From Bacteroidota bacterium (lineage in GTDB: Bacteria > Bacteroidota > Bacteroidia > Flavobacteriales > Flavobacteriaceae): a DNA stretch of 6,912 nt. The notes under the pieces are model-generated. The model ran no database searches. It saw only the letters and a program-made list of their open reading frames with translations, and was not told the DNA's origin. A program made the position numbers and the translations under genes. Shown here piece by piece: positions 1-5,354 of this stretch (positions are counted from its first letter, which is position 1; the number at the start of each line of letters is the position of its first letter). The DNA lies in contig JAEYZX010000093.1 of NCBI GenBank assembly GCA_023427845.1, positions 1 to 6,912 of the forward strand. Direction: 5' to 3'.

Positions 1-414
1 GTATAACAATATGTCGGCCGCCATCAGCATCGGATAATTGAATAATCCGGCATTTACATCTTCGAGCCGACCCGACTTGTCCTTGAACGAATGTGCGAGC
101 GTAAGTCTTTGATACGGGAAAAAACAGCTTAAATACCACGTAAGTTCTGCTGTTTGCGGGACATCTGATTGCCTGTAGAAAACCACTTTTTCGATGTCGA
201 GGCCGCAGGCAAGCCATGCAGCTGCAGTACTGTAAGTATTGTTGCGGAGTACTTCAGCATCCTTGATTTGTGTTGCCGAGTGCAGATCGGCTATAAATAG
301 AAAAGATTCATTTGCCGGATTATTCGACAATTCGATTGCAGGAATAATCGCGCCAAGCAAATTGCCAAGATGTGGAGTTCCCGTACTTTGAATTCCGGTA
401 AGTATTTTTGCCAT
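1..414 (-). CDS. trpS: Tryptophanyl-tRNA synthetase, N-terminal part (cut by window edge)
   Basis: This class I aminoacyl-tRNA synthetase charges tRNA(Trp) with tryptophan in the cytoplasm, using ATP. Only the first 138 codons are in the window; the gene runs off the left edge. I translated it from the ATG at 414-412, and the frame stays open to position 1. Residues 11-18 read TGTPHLGN, the HIGH-type ATP-binding motif in the form typical of TrpRS. Residues 39-47 (LFIADLHSA) and 127-138 (YPMLMAADILLY) are also hallmark TrpRS blocks and separate it from TyrRS. The KMSKS loop lies outside the window. The gene is divergent from the acyltransferase at 484, with 69 bp between the two start codons. 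Family assignment is very secure; intactness of the C-terminal part cannot be judged. Confidence 0.96.
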   Translation of the reverse strand, partial: MAKILTGIQSTGTPHLGNLLGAIIPAIELSNNPANESFLFIADLHSATQIKDAEVLRNNTYSTAAAWLACGLDIEKVVFYRQSDVPQTAELTWYLSCFFPYQRLTLAHSFKDKSGRLEDVNAGLFNYPMLMAADILLY

Positions 415-429
415 GAAAAAAGCTGTTTC

Positions 430-459
430 GGCAAAGTTAATTCTTTTGGCAAAGATTAA
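430..459. repeat. Imperfect direct repeat in the trpS/plsC divergent promoter region
   Basis: On the plus strand GGCAAAGTTAA (430-440) is followed 18 bp later by GGCAAAGATTAA (448-459), differing by one inserted base. On the minus strand each copy contains a TA..CTTTG string, so the pair may be two alternative -7 boxes for trpS or a pair of protein-binding half-sites. The copies also border the -33 element of the opposite promoter. Confidence 0.5.
432..439 (-). promoter_or_regulatory. Candidate -7 element for trpS
   Basis: On the minus strand this reads TAACTTTG, an exact match to the Bacteroidota -7 consensus TANNTTTG. It would place transcription start near 425-427 and give a leader of about 12 nt before the trpS ATG at 414. 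No good TTTG is found at the usual -33 distance, so the call rests on the -7 box and its position. Confidence 0.45.
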
Positions 460-478
460 CCACTAATCGCTACTTTTG
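445..478 (+). promoter_or_regulatory. Candidate promoter of the first acyltransferase gene
   Basis: TTTG at 445-448 is followed after 22 bp by TACTTTTG at 471-478, a full match to the Bacteroidota -7 consensus TANNTTTG. The 22-bp spacer is at the long end of the accepted range. The end of the -7 box is only 5 bp from the ATG at 484, so the predicted transcript would be leaderless or nearly so. Confidence 0.6.
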
Positions 479-483
479 GATTT

Positions 484-1248
484 ATGAAAATATTGAAAAC
501 AGTCTTCTGGGTATTGTGGCGTGTCTGGTTCTACATTTTGCTGGCAATCCCGATTCTGATAATGCTTCCGTTTCTGATAATTTCGATTATTAAAGAGAAA
601 TGGTATCCCTATTTTTTCGTAATGGCACGGGTGTGGGCTCGGTTTATTTTATTTGGAATGGGATTTTATTACCGTACCGTACGCGAACAGGAACCCGAAT
701 ATGGCAAGAGTTATATGTTTGTCGCAAACCACACTTCGATGGCCGATATAATGCTGATGCTGGCCATAACCCGTAATCCGTTTGTTTTCGTCGGAAAAAA
801 GGAATTGCAGAAAATTCCGTTGTTCGGATTTTTCTATAAACGCACCTGCATACTTGTTGACAGAAAAAGCTCCAAAAGCCGGATGGAGGTTTTCAACCGC
901 GCCCAAAAGCGGCTTGCACAAGGGCTCAGCATCTGTATTTTTCCCGAGGGTGGCGTTCCCGATGATGAAACTTTATTGTTGGATGAGTTCAAGGACGGCG
1001 CTTTCCGTCTTGCAATTGAACACCAAATCCCCATAGTACCGATTACGTTTGCCGATAATAAAGAACGTTTTTCTTATCGCTTTTTAAGTGGCAGCCCGGG
1101 ATTGATGCGCGTTCACATAAGCCCTTTTATTGAAACAAATGGCAAAAGCCTAGAAAACAAAAAGGACTTGAAGGAAATCAAGCACCGCACACGGGAAACA
1201 ATTCTCCAACAATTACTAAAATTCATGAATAAAAAAAAGGGCGTCTAA
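484..1248 (+). CDS. PlsC-family 1-acyl-sn-glycerol-3-phosphate acyltransferase (paralogue 1)
   Basis: This is a 254-residue membrane-associated acyltransferase of the LPLAT/PlsC family, which moves acyl groups from acyl-ACP or acyl-CoA to lysophosphatidic acid or a related lipid alcohol. A hydrophobic N-terminal segment covers about residues 12-36. Motif I is NHTSMAD (82-88) with the catalytic His83 and Asp88. The motif II region is at 102-128 (FVGKKELQKIPLFG, then ILVDRK). Motif III is FPEGG (153-157), and motif IV is IPIVPITF (182-189). Motif III lacks the usual Thr-Arg after FPEG and continues VPDDE, so the acceptor may differ from standard PlsC. The ATG at 484 fits the start of the hydrophobic region and sits just behind a promoter-like sequence. 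The gene stands alone and ends in a terminator hairpin that overlaps its last codons. Family is secure; substrate is not. An OlsA-type lyso-aminolipid O-acyltransferase is an alternative. Confidence 0.9.
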   Translation: MKILKTVFWVLWRVWFYILLAIPILIMLPFLIISIIKEKWYPYFFVMARVWARFILFGMGFYYRTVREQEPEYGKSYMFVANHTSMADIMLMLAITRNPFVFVGKKELQKIPLFGFFYKRTCILVDRKSSKSRMEVFNRAQKRLAQGLSICIFPEGGVPDDETLLLDEFKDGAFRLAIEHQIPIVPITFADNKERFSYRFLSGSPGLMRVHISPFIETNGKSLENKKDLKEIKHRTRETILQQLLKFMNKKKGV

Positions 1249-1263
1249 CCAGGGCGCCCTTTT
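1231..1263. terminator. Bidirectional rho-independent terminator between convergent genes
   Basis: A perfect 9-bp stem pairs AAAAGGGCG (1235-1243) with CGCCCTTTT (1255-1263) around an 11-nt loop. Read on the plus strand it ends the acyltransferase transcript, with only four T residues. Read on the minus strand it is followed by a run of eight T residues (complement of 1231-1238), so it is the stronger terminator for the lipoprotein/sigma/barrel operon. The left arm lies inside the last acyltransferase codons (Lys-Lys-Gly-Val and stop). Confidence 0.88.
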
Positions 1264-1264
1264 C

Positions 1265-1287
1265 GTTATTGCCCGATAAGCAATAAC
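1265..1287. repeat. Perfect 8-bp hairpin next to the terminator
   Basis: GTTATTGC (1265-1272) and GCAATAAC (1280-1287) form a perfect inverted repeat around a 7-nt loop. It starts one base after the terminator stem ends. No T-run follows on either strand, so it is not an independent intrinsic terminator. It would lie at the 3' end of the minus-strand mRNA, upstream of the terminator, where it could stabilise that end. Confidence 0.6.
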
Positions 1288-1318
1288 CAACAACTTAACT
1301 AAATAAAAAGAAGCAATT

Positions 1319-2890
1319 TTAAAATCGGTAACTGACTCCGGTATACAAACCGAACATATACGGGTTGATATTGCTGGAATTGGTATACGTGTTCAGTTGA
1401 TATTTAAACATCGGTTCAACGTTGAATTGAAAAGATTTCAAAAAATTGTATCGAAGGCCAACGCCTAAATTAGTACTAAAATGCATGTCGTTCAAATTCG
1501 TGGCTTTACCGATTTCCATGTCAAGTCCCGACGACAACAGGGCAACACTATTCTCGTTTAAAAAAAGTGTGCTGAATCCGCCGATAACTTCCACGGTGAG
1601 TTTTTTATCAATCAGCTTGTATGACATCTCCAGCGGTACCTCAATATAACCGGTGCGCTGGCTGATGCTTGATGAGAATTTTCGGCCGTTGACAGGGTCG
1701 GGCGCCATACCATTGGGGTCGGCAATTTTGCTGTCGATTTGGATCATTTGGCCTCTGATATTAGGGTCAACATGAGCCAATGATCTTGCGTTGGATGTCT
1801 GCGCAAATTCAAGGTCCTTTGTTGTTTGCTCCATTCCGATGGTATTGACACCGGTTCGAAGCGTGATCTTTTTATTGATGGAGTAGCGGACACCGATTCC
1901 GTAAGCAAGGTCGGTATTGAAATCTTTGCTGTTTTGCGCAAGTCTGCTGTCGATAGGCGAATTGTTCGACGTTGAACTAAAATAAATAGGGGCAACATTT
2001 GTGGATATTTGCCACCTATTTAATTTCGGTTCGTTTTTGGCAACAGATTTGTTTTCTTTTTCATTTAACAATTCTTCCAGCGCATTGGGTACTACAGTAG
2101 CAATAGCTGCAGTATCCAGTTTTTTCTCGTCGGCAGCCTGATCGACGATAGTATTTTTAATTCCGTTGTTTTGACTTACATCGGTCGTTTTCTCTACAGT
2201 ATTTTTCGCCGAATTGTTTTGAACAATTTGCGATTTTTCTTCTGAAACACTTGCACTAATCCTTTTTTGTTCGGGAATGATTGATTTTTCAGTGTCAGTT
2301 TTCCCAGAAGCAGTAATCTGACTTTGCGGATTTTGAATAACATCGGTCGAATTTTTGTTATTCTGTAAATCCTCTGTTTTTGCAATTGCAGTTGCAGCAT
2401 CAGATTTCACGTGGCGTAAATTGCCGGAACTATTTTTTATGAAATTCGCCGGTCTGCGATGGGTCTTGCTTGATTTTTCCTGATTGGCATCGTCGTCTGC
2501 GGTATTGCGGATATCCGGTGCTGTAGCATAACCATTTTCTTTTACCGGCTCAAGTGTTTTCATTTTTTCCTGCTGCTCCGTTTCAACCTTGTCGGTCTCT
2601 ACAAGTGCATCGTTATTCTGTATTTCACTATTTGTCGTGGATGGCTGAGTAACGATTTCGTTAGCGCCATTTCCGAAATTTGTTCCCGGGCCAACAAAAA
2701 TCAACATCCCGATAATTAACGCCGCGGCAACCCCGGCCATTTTAAACCAGATTGGGATAACCTTTCGCTCCTTTTTCTTTTCCTTAAGTTTGGCCTCGAT
2801 TCCCGACCACACATTTTCAGCAGGAAGCACTTCAAAATCTTTGAATTTCTCCTGAAAAAGGCGGTCTATGTTTTTCTTTTCACTCATCAT
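1319..2890 (-). CDS. Membrane-anchored protein with C-terminal outer-membrane beta-barrel domain, putative partner (anti-sigma) of the adjacent sigma factor
   Basis: This 523-residue protein has an unusual order of parts. Residues 1-44 are hydrophilic and charged with no signal peptide, and contain a PAENVWSGIEAKL block (23-35) followed by a Lys/Glu-rich stretch. Residues about 45-67 form one hydrophobic helix (IPIWFKMAGVAAALIIGMLI). Residues about 68-288 are a low-complexity linker rich in Asn, Ser, Thr, Lys, Glu and Gln, without Cys. Residues about 290-523 alternate polar and hydrophobic residues and end in YTGVSYRF, as in small porin-like barrels of Bacteroidota, where a terminal aromatic aids barrel assembly. 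The ATG at 2890-2888 overlaps the sigma stop codon (ATGA), implying translational coupling; a second ATG follows directly. By position and topology I infer that the N-terminus binds the sigma factor inside the cell. The barrel fold is a pattern-based call, and no known anti-sigma domain is clearly seen. Confidence 0.75.
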   Translation of the reverse strand: MMSEKKNIDRLFQEKFKDFEVLPAENVWSGIEAKLKEKKKERKVIPIWFKMAGVAAALIIGMLIFVGPGTNFGNGANEIVTQPSTTNSEIQNNDALVETDKVETEQQEKMKTLEPVKENGYATAPDIRNTADDDANQEKSSKTHRRPANFIKNSSGNLRHVKSDAATAIAKTEDLQNNKNSTDVIQNPQSQITASGKTDTEKSIIPEQKRISASVSEEKSQIVQNNSAKNTVEKTTDVSQNNGIKNTIVDQAADEKKLDTAAIATVVPNALEELLNEKENKSVAKNEPKLNRWQISTNVAPIYFSSTSNNSPIDSRLAQNSKDFNTDLAYGIGVRYSINKKITLRTGVNTIGMEQTTKDLEFAQTSNARSLAHVDPNIRGQMIQIDSKIADPNGMAPDPVNGRKFSSSISQRTGYIEVPLEMSYKLIDKKLTVEVIGGFSTLFLNENSVALLSSGLDMEIGKATNLNDMHFSTNLGVGLRYNFLKSFQFNVEPMFKYQLNTYTNSSNINPYMFGLYTGVSYRF

Positions 2891-3429
2891 GCCGAAGGTA
2901 GTTTCTGACTTCCATTCTGTTTTTCAATCTTATCCTTTAAAATTATCCTAGCTCTTGCTAAATTGGATTTTGACGTACCAGTCGTAATTCCGAGCATATC
3001 TGCAATTTCCTTGTGCGAATACCCATCAATTACATATAAATTAAACACCAGTCGATACCTGTCCGGAAGCTCCTGTATAATCTTCATTAAATAATCCATC
3101 GAAATTGAATCACTTTCAATCTCAACTTCAACTTCTTCGGCGATATCGTCGTTAACAAGTTCCAAAAAACTCGTAGTCCTGTACTGTTGCAGTACATTGT
3201 TGACCATTATTCGCTTCAGCCATCCTTCAAATGAGCCCTTGAATGTAAACTGGCCGATTTTTTTGAAAATTATCAAAAATCCATCCTGTAAATTATCTTC
3301 GGCTTCGGCATAGTTGCGCGAATACTTCAAGCAAACAGCAAACAATTTAGCGGCGAATAAATTGTATAATTGTTCCTGGGCTTTGATATCATTGTTCTTG
3401 CAATCATGTATAAGTTGTTCTAAACCCAA
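2887..3429 (-). CDS. ECF-type RNA polymerase sigma factor (TTG start)
   Basis: This 180-residue protein is an extracytoplasmic-function sigma-70 factor that would direct RNA polymerase to a specific promoter set. Region 2 covers about residues 17-85 (core binding around AEDNLQDGFLIIFKKI at 43-58, then GSFEGWLKRIMVNNVLQQYR at 65-84). An acidic linker lies at 94-110. Region 4 is at 119-168 with LPDRYRLVFNLYVIDGYSHK and the helix-turn-helix EIADMLGITTGTSKSNLARA (141-160). The start is TTG at 3429-3427. In frame, TAA lies five codons upstream (3444-3442) and no ATG occurs between, while the residues after TTG (GLEQLIHDCKNND) match the usual ECF N-terminus. The gene follows the lipoprotein gene by 19 nt and overlaps the barrel gene by 4 nt, so all three appear co-transcribed. 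The regulon cannot be told from sequence. Confidence 0.93.
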   Translation of the reverse strand: MGLEQLIHDCKNNDIKAQEQLYNLFAAKLFAVCLKYSRNYAEAEDNLQDGFLIIFKKIGQFTFKGSFEGWLKRIMVNNVLQQYRTTSFLELVNDDIAEEVEVEIESDSISMDYLMKIIQELPDRYRLVFNLYVIDGYSHKEIADMLGITTGTSKSNLARARIILKDKIEKQNGSQKLPSA

Positions 3430-3448
3430 GTCGAATCGGCTTTAAATG

Positions 3449-3856
3449 TTATTCAACTGTTACTGTATATTCCAAATATTGTGGCTCATTATTCTCACTT
3501 CCTGCGTAAAATTTCAATATGTATTCTCCTGTGTGCTGAGGCGTGAATTCAAGAGGCACTTGAAATGTATTCATGCTGTCGTCCATACACGTCGGTTGAT
3601 TCATCAGCACTGCCTGTACTCCGATAGTGTAAACGTTTCCCTGGCTTTGAATCGCAAAACCATCAAAAATATAACAATCGGTCGGCCGTGAGTACGTTAC
3701 CAAAATGTCCGAAGTTTCGTTTACCGGGTAGGTCTCCTGGACTTGTACATTTTGAATAGCCAATATGGCGAATCCCGCAATCGGATTACTGTCGTCGCCC
3801 ACACTACATGAATTTAGGGCAAAAACCATAACTGCCAAAAGCATTAATTTCTTCAT
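3449..3856 (-). CDS. Small predicted lipoprotein of unknown function, first gene of the sigma-factor operon
   Basis: I start this 135-residue protein at the ATG at 3856-3854, because MKKLMLLAVMVFALNSC is a classic lipoprotein signal peptide with Cys17 as the lipidation site. A longer in-frame start 14 codons upstream would bury the signal peptide and is disfavoured. After Cys17 the sequence runs SVGDDSN; Asp at +4/+5 could act as a lipoprotein surface-export signal of the Bacteroidota type, though the match is weak. The mature part (about 118 residues) is rich in alternating hydrophobic residues and ends in LEYTVTVE, suggesting an all-beta, Ig-like sandwich. Cys61 and Cys90 could form a disulfide. 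I recognise no named family. It lies 19 nt upstream of the sigma gene, so a role as sensor or target in the same envelope response is inferred only from position. Confidence 0.85.
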   Translation of the reverse strand: MKKLMLLAVMVFALNSCSVGDDSNPIAGFAILAIQNVQVQETYPVNETSDILVTYSRPTDCYIFDGFAIQSQGNVYTIGVQAVLMNQPTCMDDSMNTFQVPLEFTPQHTGEYILKFYAGSENNEPQYLEYTVTVE

Positions 3857-3868
3857 TGATTCAATTTC

Positions 3869-3899
3869 TAGTACTATTGAAGATACATTTTGATACAAA
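3869..3899 (-). promoter_or_regulatory. Possible promoter of the lipoprotein/sigma/barrel operon
   Basis: On the minus strand TTTG (3899-3896) is followed after exactly 19 nt by TAGTACTA (3876-3869). This keeps the TA of the Bacteroidota -7 box and its spacing but not its TTTG end. It sits between the recA terminator and the lipoprotein ATG (3856), where an operon promoter is needed. The imperfect -7 could mean activation by an alternative sigma factor, possibly the operon's own. Confidence 0.3.
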
Positions 3900-3917
3900 A
3901 GGTTGCGTCATTTGAAT

Positions 3918-3945
3918 AAAAAAAGCCCTATTTTAATAGGGCTTT
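3918..3945 (-). terminator. Rho-independent terminator of recA
   Basis: AAAGCCCTATT (3922-3932) and AATAGGGCTTT (3935-3945) are perfectly complementary, giving a stem of about 10 bp with a small loop. On the minus strand the stem is followed by seven T residues (complement of 3918-3924). It begins 5 bp after the recA stop codon, separating recA from the downstream operon. Confidence 0.92.
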
Positions 3946-3950
3946 ATTAT

Positions 3951-4955
3951 TTAGTCGTTGTTTTCTTTGATTAAAGCTTTGATTTTCAGCTCCAGTTCGT
4001 CTGCCAGTTCCGGATTGTCTTTGATCAGCAGTTTTACCGCATCACGGCCCTGGCCGAGTTTTGTATCGCCATAACTGAACCATGAACCTGATTTTTTAAT
4101 CACCTCAAATTCGACCGCCAGATCCAAGATTTCTCCTGTCTTCGATACTCCTTCACCATACATGATGTCAAATTCTGCTGTTTTAAATGGTGGCGCAACC
4201 TTGTTTTTTACGACTTTTATTTTCGTGCGGTTTCCAATTACATTGTCGCCGTCCTTAATCTGCGAAGAGCGTCTGATATCCAAACGTACAGAAGCATAGA
4301 ATTTCAATGCGTTTCCACCGGTGGTGGTTTCAGGATTTCCGAACATCACGCCGATTTTTTCCCTCAACTGGTTGATGAAAAAGACGGTGCAATTGGTTTT
4401 GCTGATTGTACCTGTAAGTTTTCGCAATGCCTGCGACATCAATCTCGCGTGCAATCCCATTTTGGAATCGCCCATTTCGCCTTCAATTTCGCTTTTGGGC
4501 GTAAGTGCCGCGACCGAGTCGATGACCACAATATCGATTGCCCCTGAACGGATAAGGTTTTCTGCGATTTCAAGCGCCTGTTCACCATTGTCGGGCTGTG
4601 AAATGATCAGATTCTCAACATCCACATTTAATTTCTCGGCATAACTTCTGTCAAATGCGTGTTCAGCATCGATAAACGCAGCGATTCCGCCCGCTTTTTG
4701 TGCTTCTGCGATTGCATGTAATGTAAGCGTGGTTTTACCGGAAGATTCCGGTCCGTAAATTTCGATTATGCGGCCTTTCGGATATCCGTTAACGCCTAGC
4801 GCCAAATCCAATCCCAGTGAGCCCGAAGATATTGTTTCAACCTCAACGATGGCTTTGTCGCCCATTTTCATTACGGTCCCTTTTCCGTATGTTTTATCGA
4901 GCTTGTCTAGTGTTAATTGCAGGGCTTTTAATTTGGCTTCTTTCTCTGAACTCAT
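3951..4955 (-). CDS. recA: RecA recombinase
   Basis: RecA forms ATP-dependent filaments on single-stranded DNA, drives strand exchange in homologous recombination and supports damage signalling. With the start at ATG 4955-4953 (MSSEKEAKLKALQ) the protein is 334 residues, close to the usual flavobacterial length. The Walker A motif GPESSGKT is at 68-75 (Lys74), the catalytic Glu of IDAEHAFD is Glu98, and Walker B IDIVVIDS is at 140-147. The DNA-binding L2 loop with FGNPETTTGG is at 205-214. All key residues are present. An ATG four codons earlier (4967) is a close alternative. The frame remains open further upstream to an ATG at 5099, which would add 48 residues unlike any RecA N-terminus I know. 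The gene is monocistronic, ended by a strong hairpin, and divergent from the acyltransferase/desaturase operon. Confidence 0.97.
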   Translation of the reverse strand: MSSEKEAKLKALQLTLDKLDKTYGKGTVMKMGDKAIVEVETISSGSLGLDLALGVNGYPKGRIIEIYGPESSGKTTLTLHAIAEAQKAGGIAAFIDAEHAFDRSYAEKLNVDVENLIISQPDNGEQALEIAENLIRSGAIDIVVIDSVAALTPKSEIEGEMGDSKMGLHARLMSQALRKLTGTISKTNCTVFFINQLREKIGVMFGNPETTTGGNALKFYASVRLDIRRSSQIKDGDNVIGNRTKIKVVKNKVAPPFKTAEFDIMYGEGVSKTGEILDLAVEFEVIKKSGSWFSYGDTKLGQGRDAVKLLIKDNPELADELELKIKALIKENND

Positions 4956-5037
4956 CTTTTCTTTCATCTGTGGGTTTACTACTGTCTTAGGATCAGAGGG
5001 AATGTTGTTTATTCTCACTGAATGTTGCTGGCGTAAA

Positions 5038-5061
5038 AATACTTCTTTTTTTTGAAGTATT
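5038..5061 (-). repeat. A-loop hairpin in the recA leader
   Basis: On the minus strand AATACTTC (5061-5054) pairs perfectly with GAAGTATT (5045-5038) around a loop of eight A residues, and the stem runs into a short T tract. The stem has only two G-C pairs. It resembles a weak terminator or attenuator about 85 nt upstream of the recA ATG. Confidence 0.5.
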
Positions 5062-5112
5062 ACTGTGGCGGCTACCGACTTATCAACGGTTGTGGACATT
5101 AGGGGCAAGTTT

Positions 5113-5144
5113 CAAAGTAGCGCTCCAGAATAAAACAACCCAAA
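5113..5144 (-). promoter_or_regulatory. Candidate recA promoter
   Basis: On the minus strand TTTG (5144-5141) is followed after 21 nt by TACTTTG (5119-5113), one base shorter than the Bacteroidota -7 consensus TANNTTTG. Transcription would begin near 5105-5108, giving a leader of about 150 nt before the recA ATG at 4955. No better match was found closer to recA. Confidence 0.45.
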
Positions 5145-5152
5145 ATTCTGGA
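5124..5152. repeat. Inverted repeat over the recA promoter, candidate operator
   Basis: TCCAGAAT (5124-5131) and ATTCTGGA (5145-5152) are perfect 8-bp inverted copies separated by 13 bp. Their centres are 21 bp apart, two helical turns. The right half abuts the -33 element and the left half lies in the promoter spacer, a position suited to a dimeric repressor. Confidence 0.5.
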
Positions 5153-5193
5153 TGGCTGATATTTTATCTGAATGGTGCTGACTTTGGGTTGTT
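5134..5193. repeat. 11-bp long-range inverted repeat
   Basis: AACAACCCAAA (5134-5144) is perfectly complementary to TTTGGGTTGTT (5183-5193), with 38 bp between. The left copy is the spacer of the shorter inverted repeat at 5124-5152. In RNA covering both, the hairpin loop could pair downstream as a pseudoknot, or the two pairings could compete. Confidence 0.5.
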
Positions 5194-5346
5194 GTTTACT
5201 CCGGAATCCTTAAACTATGTAATCAAATTTAAATCTGCTCTGCAATTCGGGTTTGATGAATTTCTGTATCAATTGTTAAGCGAATGGTCGGGCAAACAAC
5301 GCAAAAACGGTGTTAAAACCTACCAAAAACATCTACATTTATTTGC

Positions 5347-5354
5347 TATTTTTG
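5347..5354 (+). promoter_or_regulatory. Candidate -7 element for the acyltransferase/desaturase operon
   Basis: TATTTTTG matches the Bacteroidota -7 consensus TANNTTTG exactly and lies 14 bp before the ATG at 5369. No TTTG is seen at the -33 distance. It would give a very short leader and supports the start at 5369 over longer in-frame starts. Confidence 0.45.

Noticed and set aside
649..1036. Overlapping open frames on both strands within the first acyltransferase
   Set aside because: They lie wholly inside a well-supported gene in other frames and have no recognisable protein features.
1744..2400. Minus-strand frames inside the barrel-protein gene
   Set aside because: They are out of frame with the supported gene and are basic, low-complexity translations of its AT-rich linker.
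3857..3898. Longer start for the lipoprotein gene, 14 codons upstream
   Set aside because: It would place residues MYQNVSSIVLEIES before a clear lipoprotein signal peptide and would destroy its function. The segment also overlaps the candidate promoter.
5038..5061. True rho-independent terminator in the recA leader
   Set aside because: The stem has only two G-C pairs and an eight-A loop, so it is probably too weak to terminate alone. It is kept as a hairpin only.
5277..5330. Small minus-strand peptide gene of about 18 codons in the recA/acyltransferase gap
   Set aside because: It is very short, has no promoter or start context of note, and similar frames are expected by chance.
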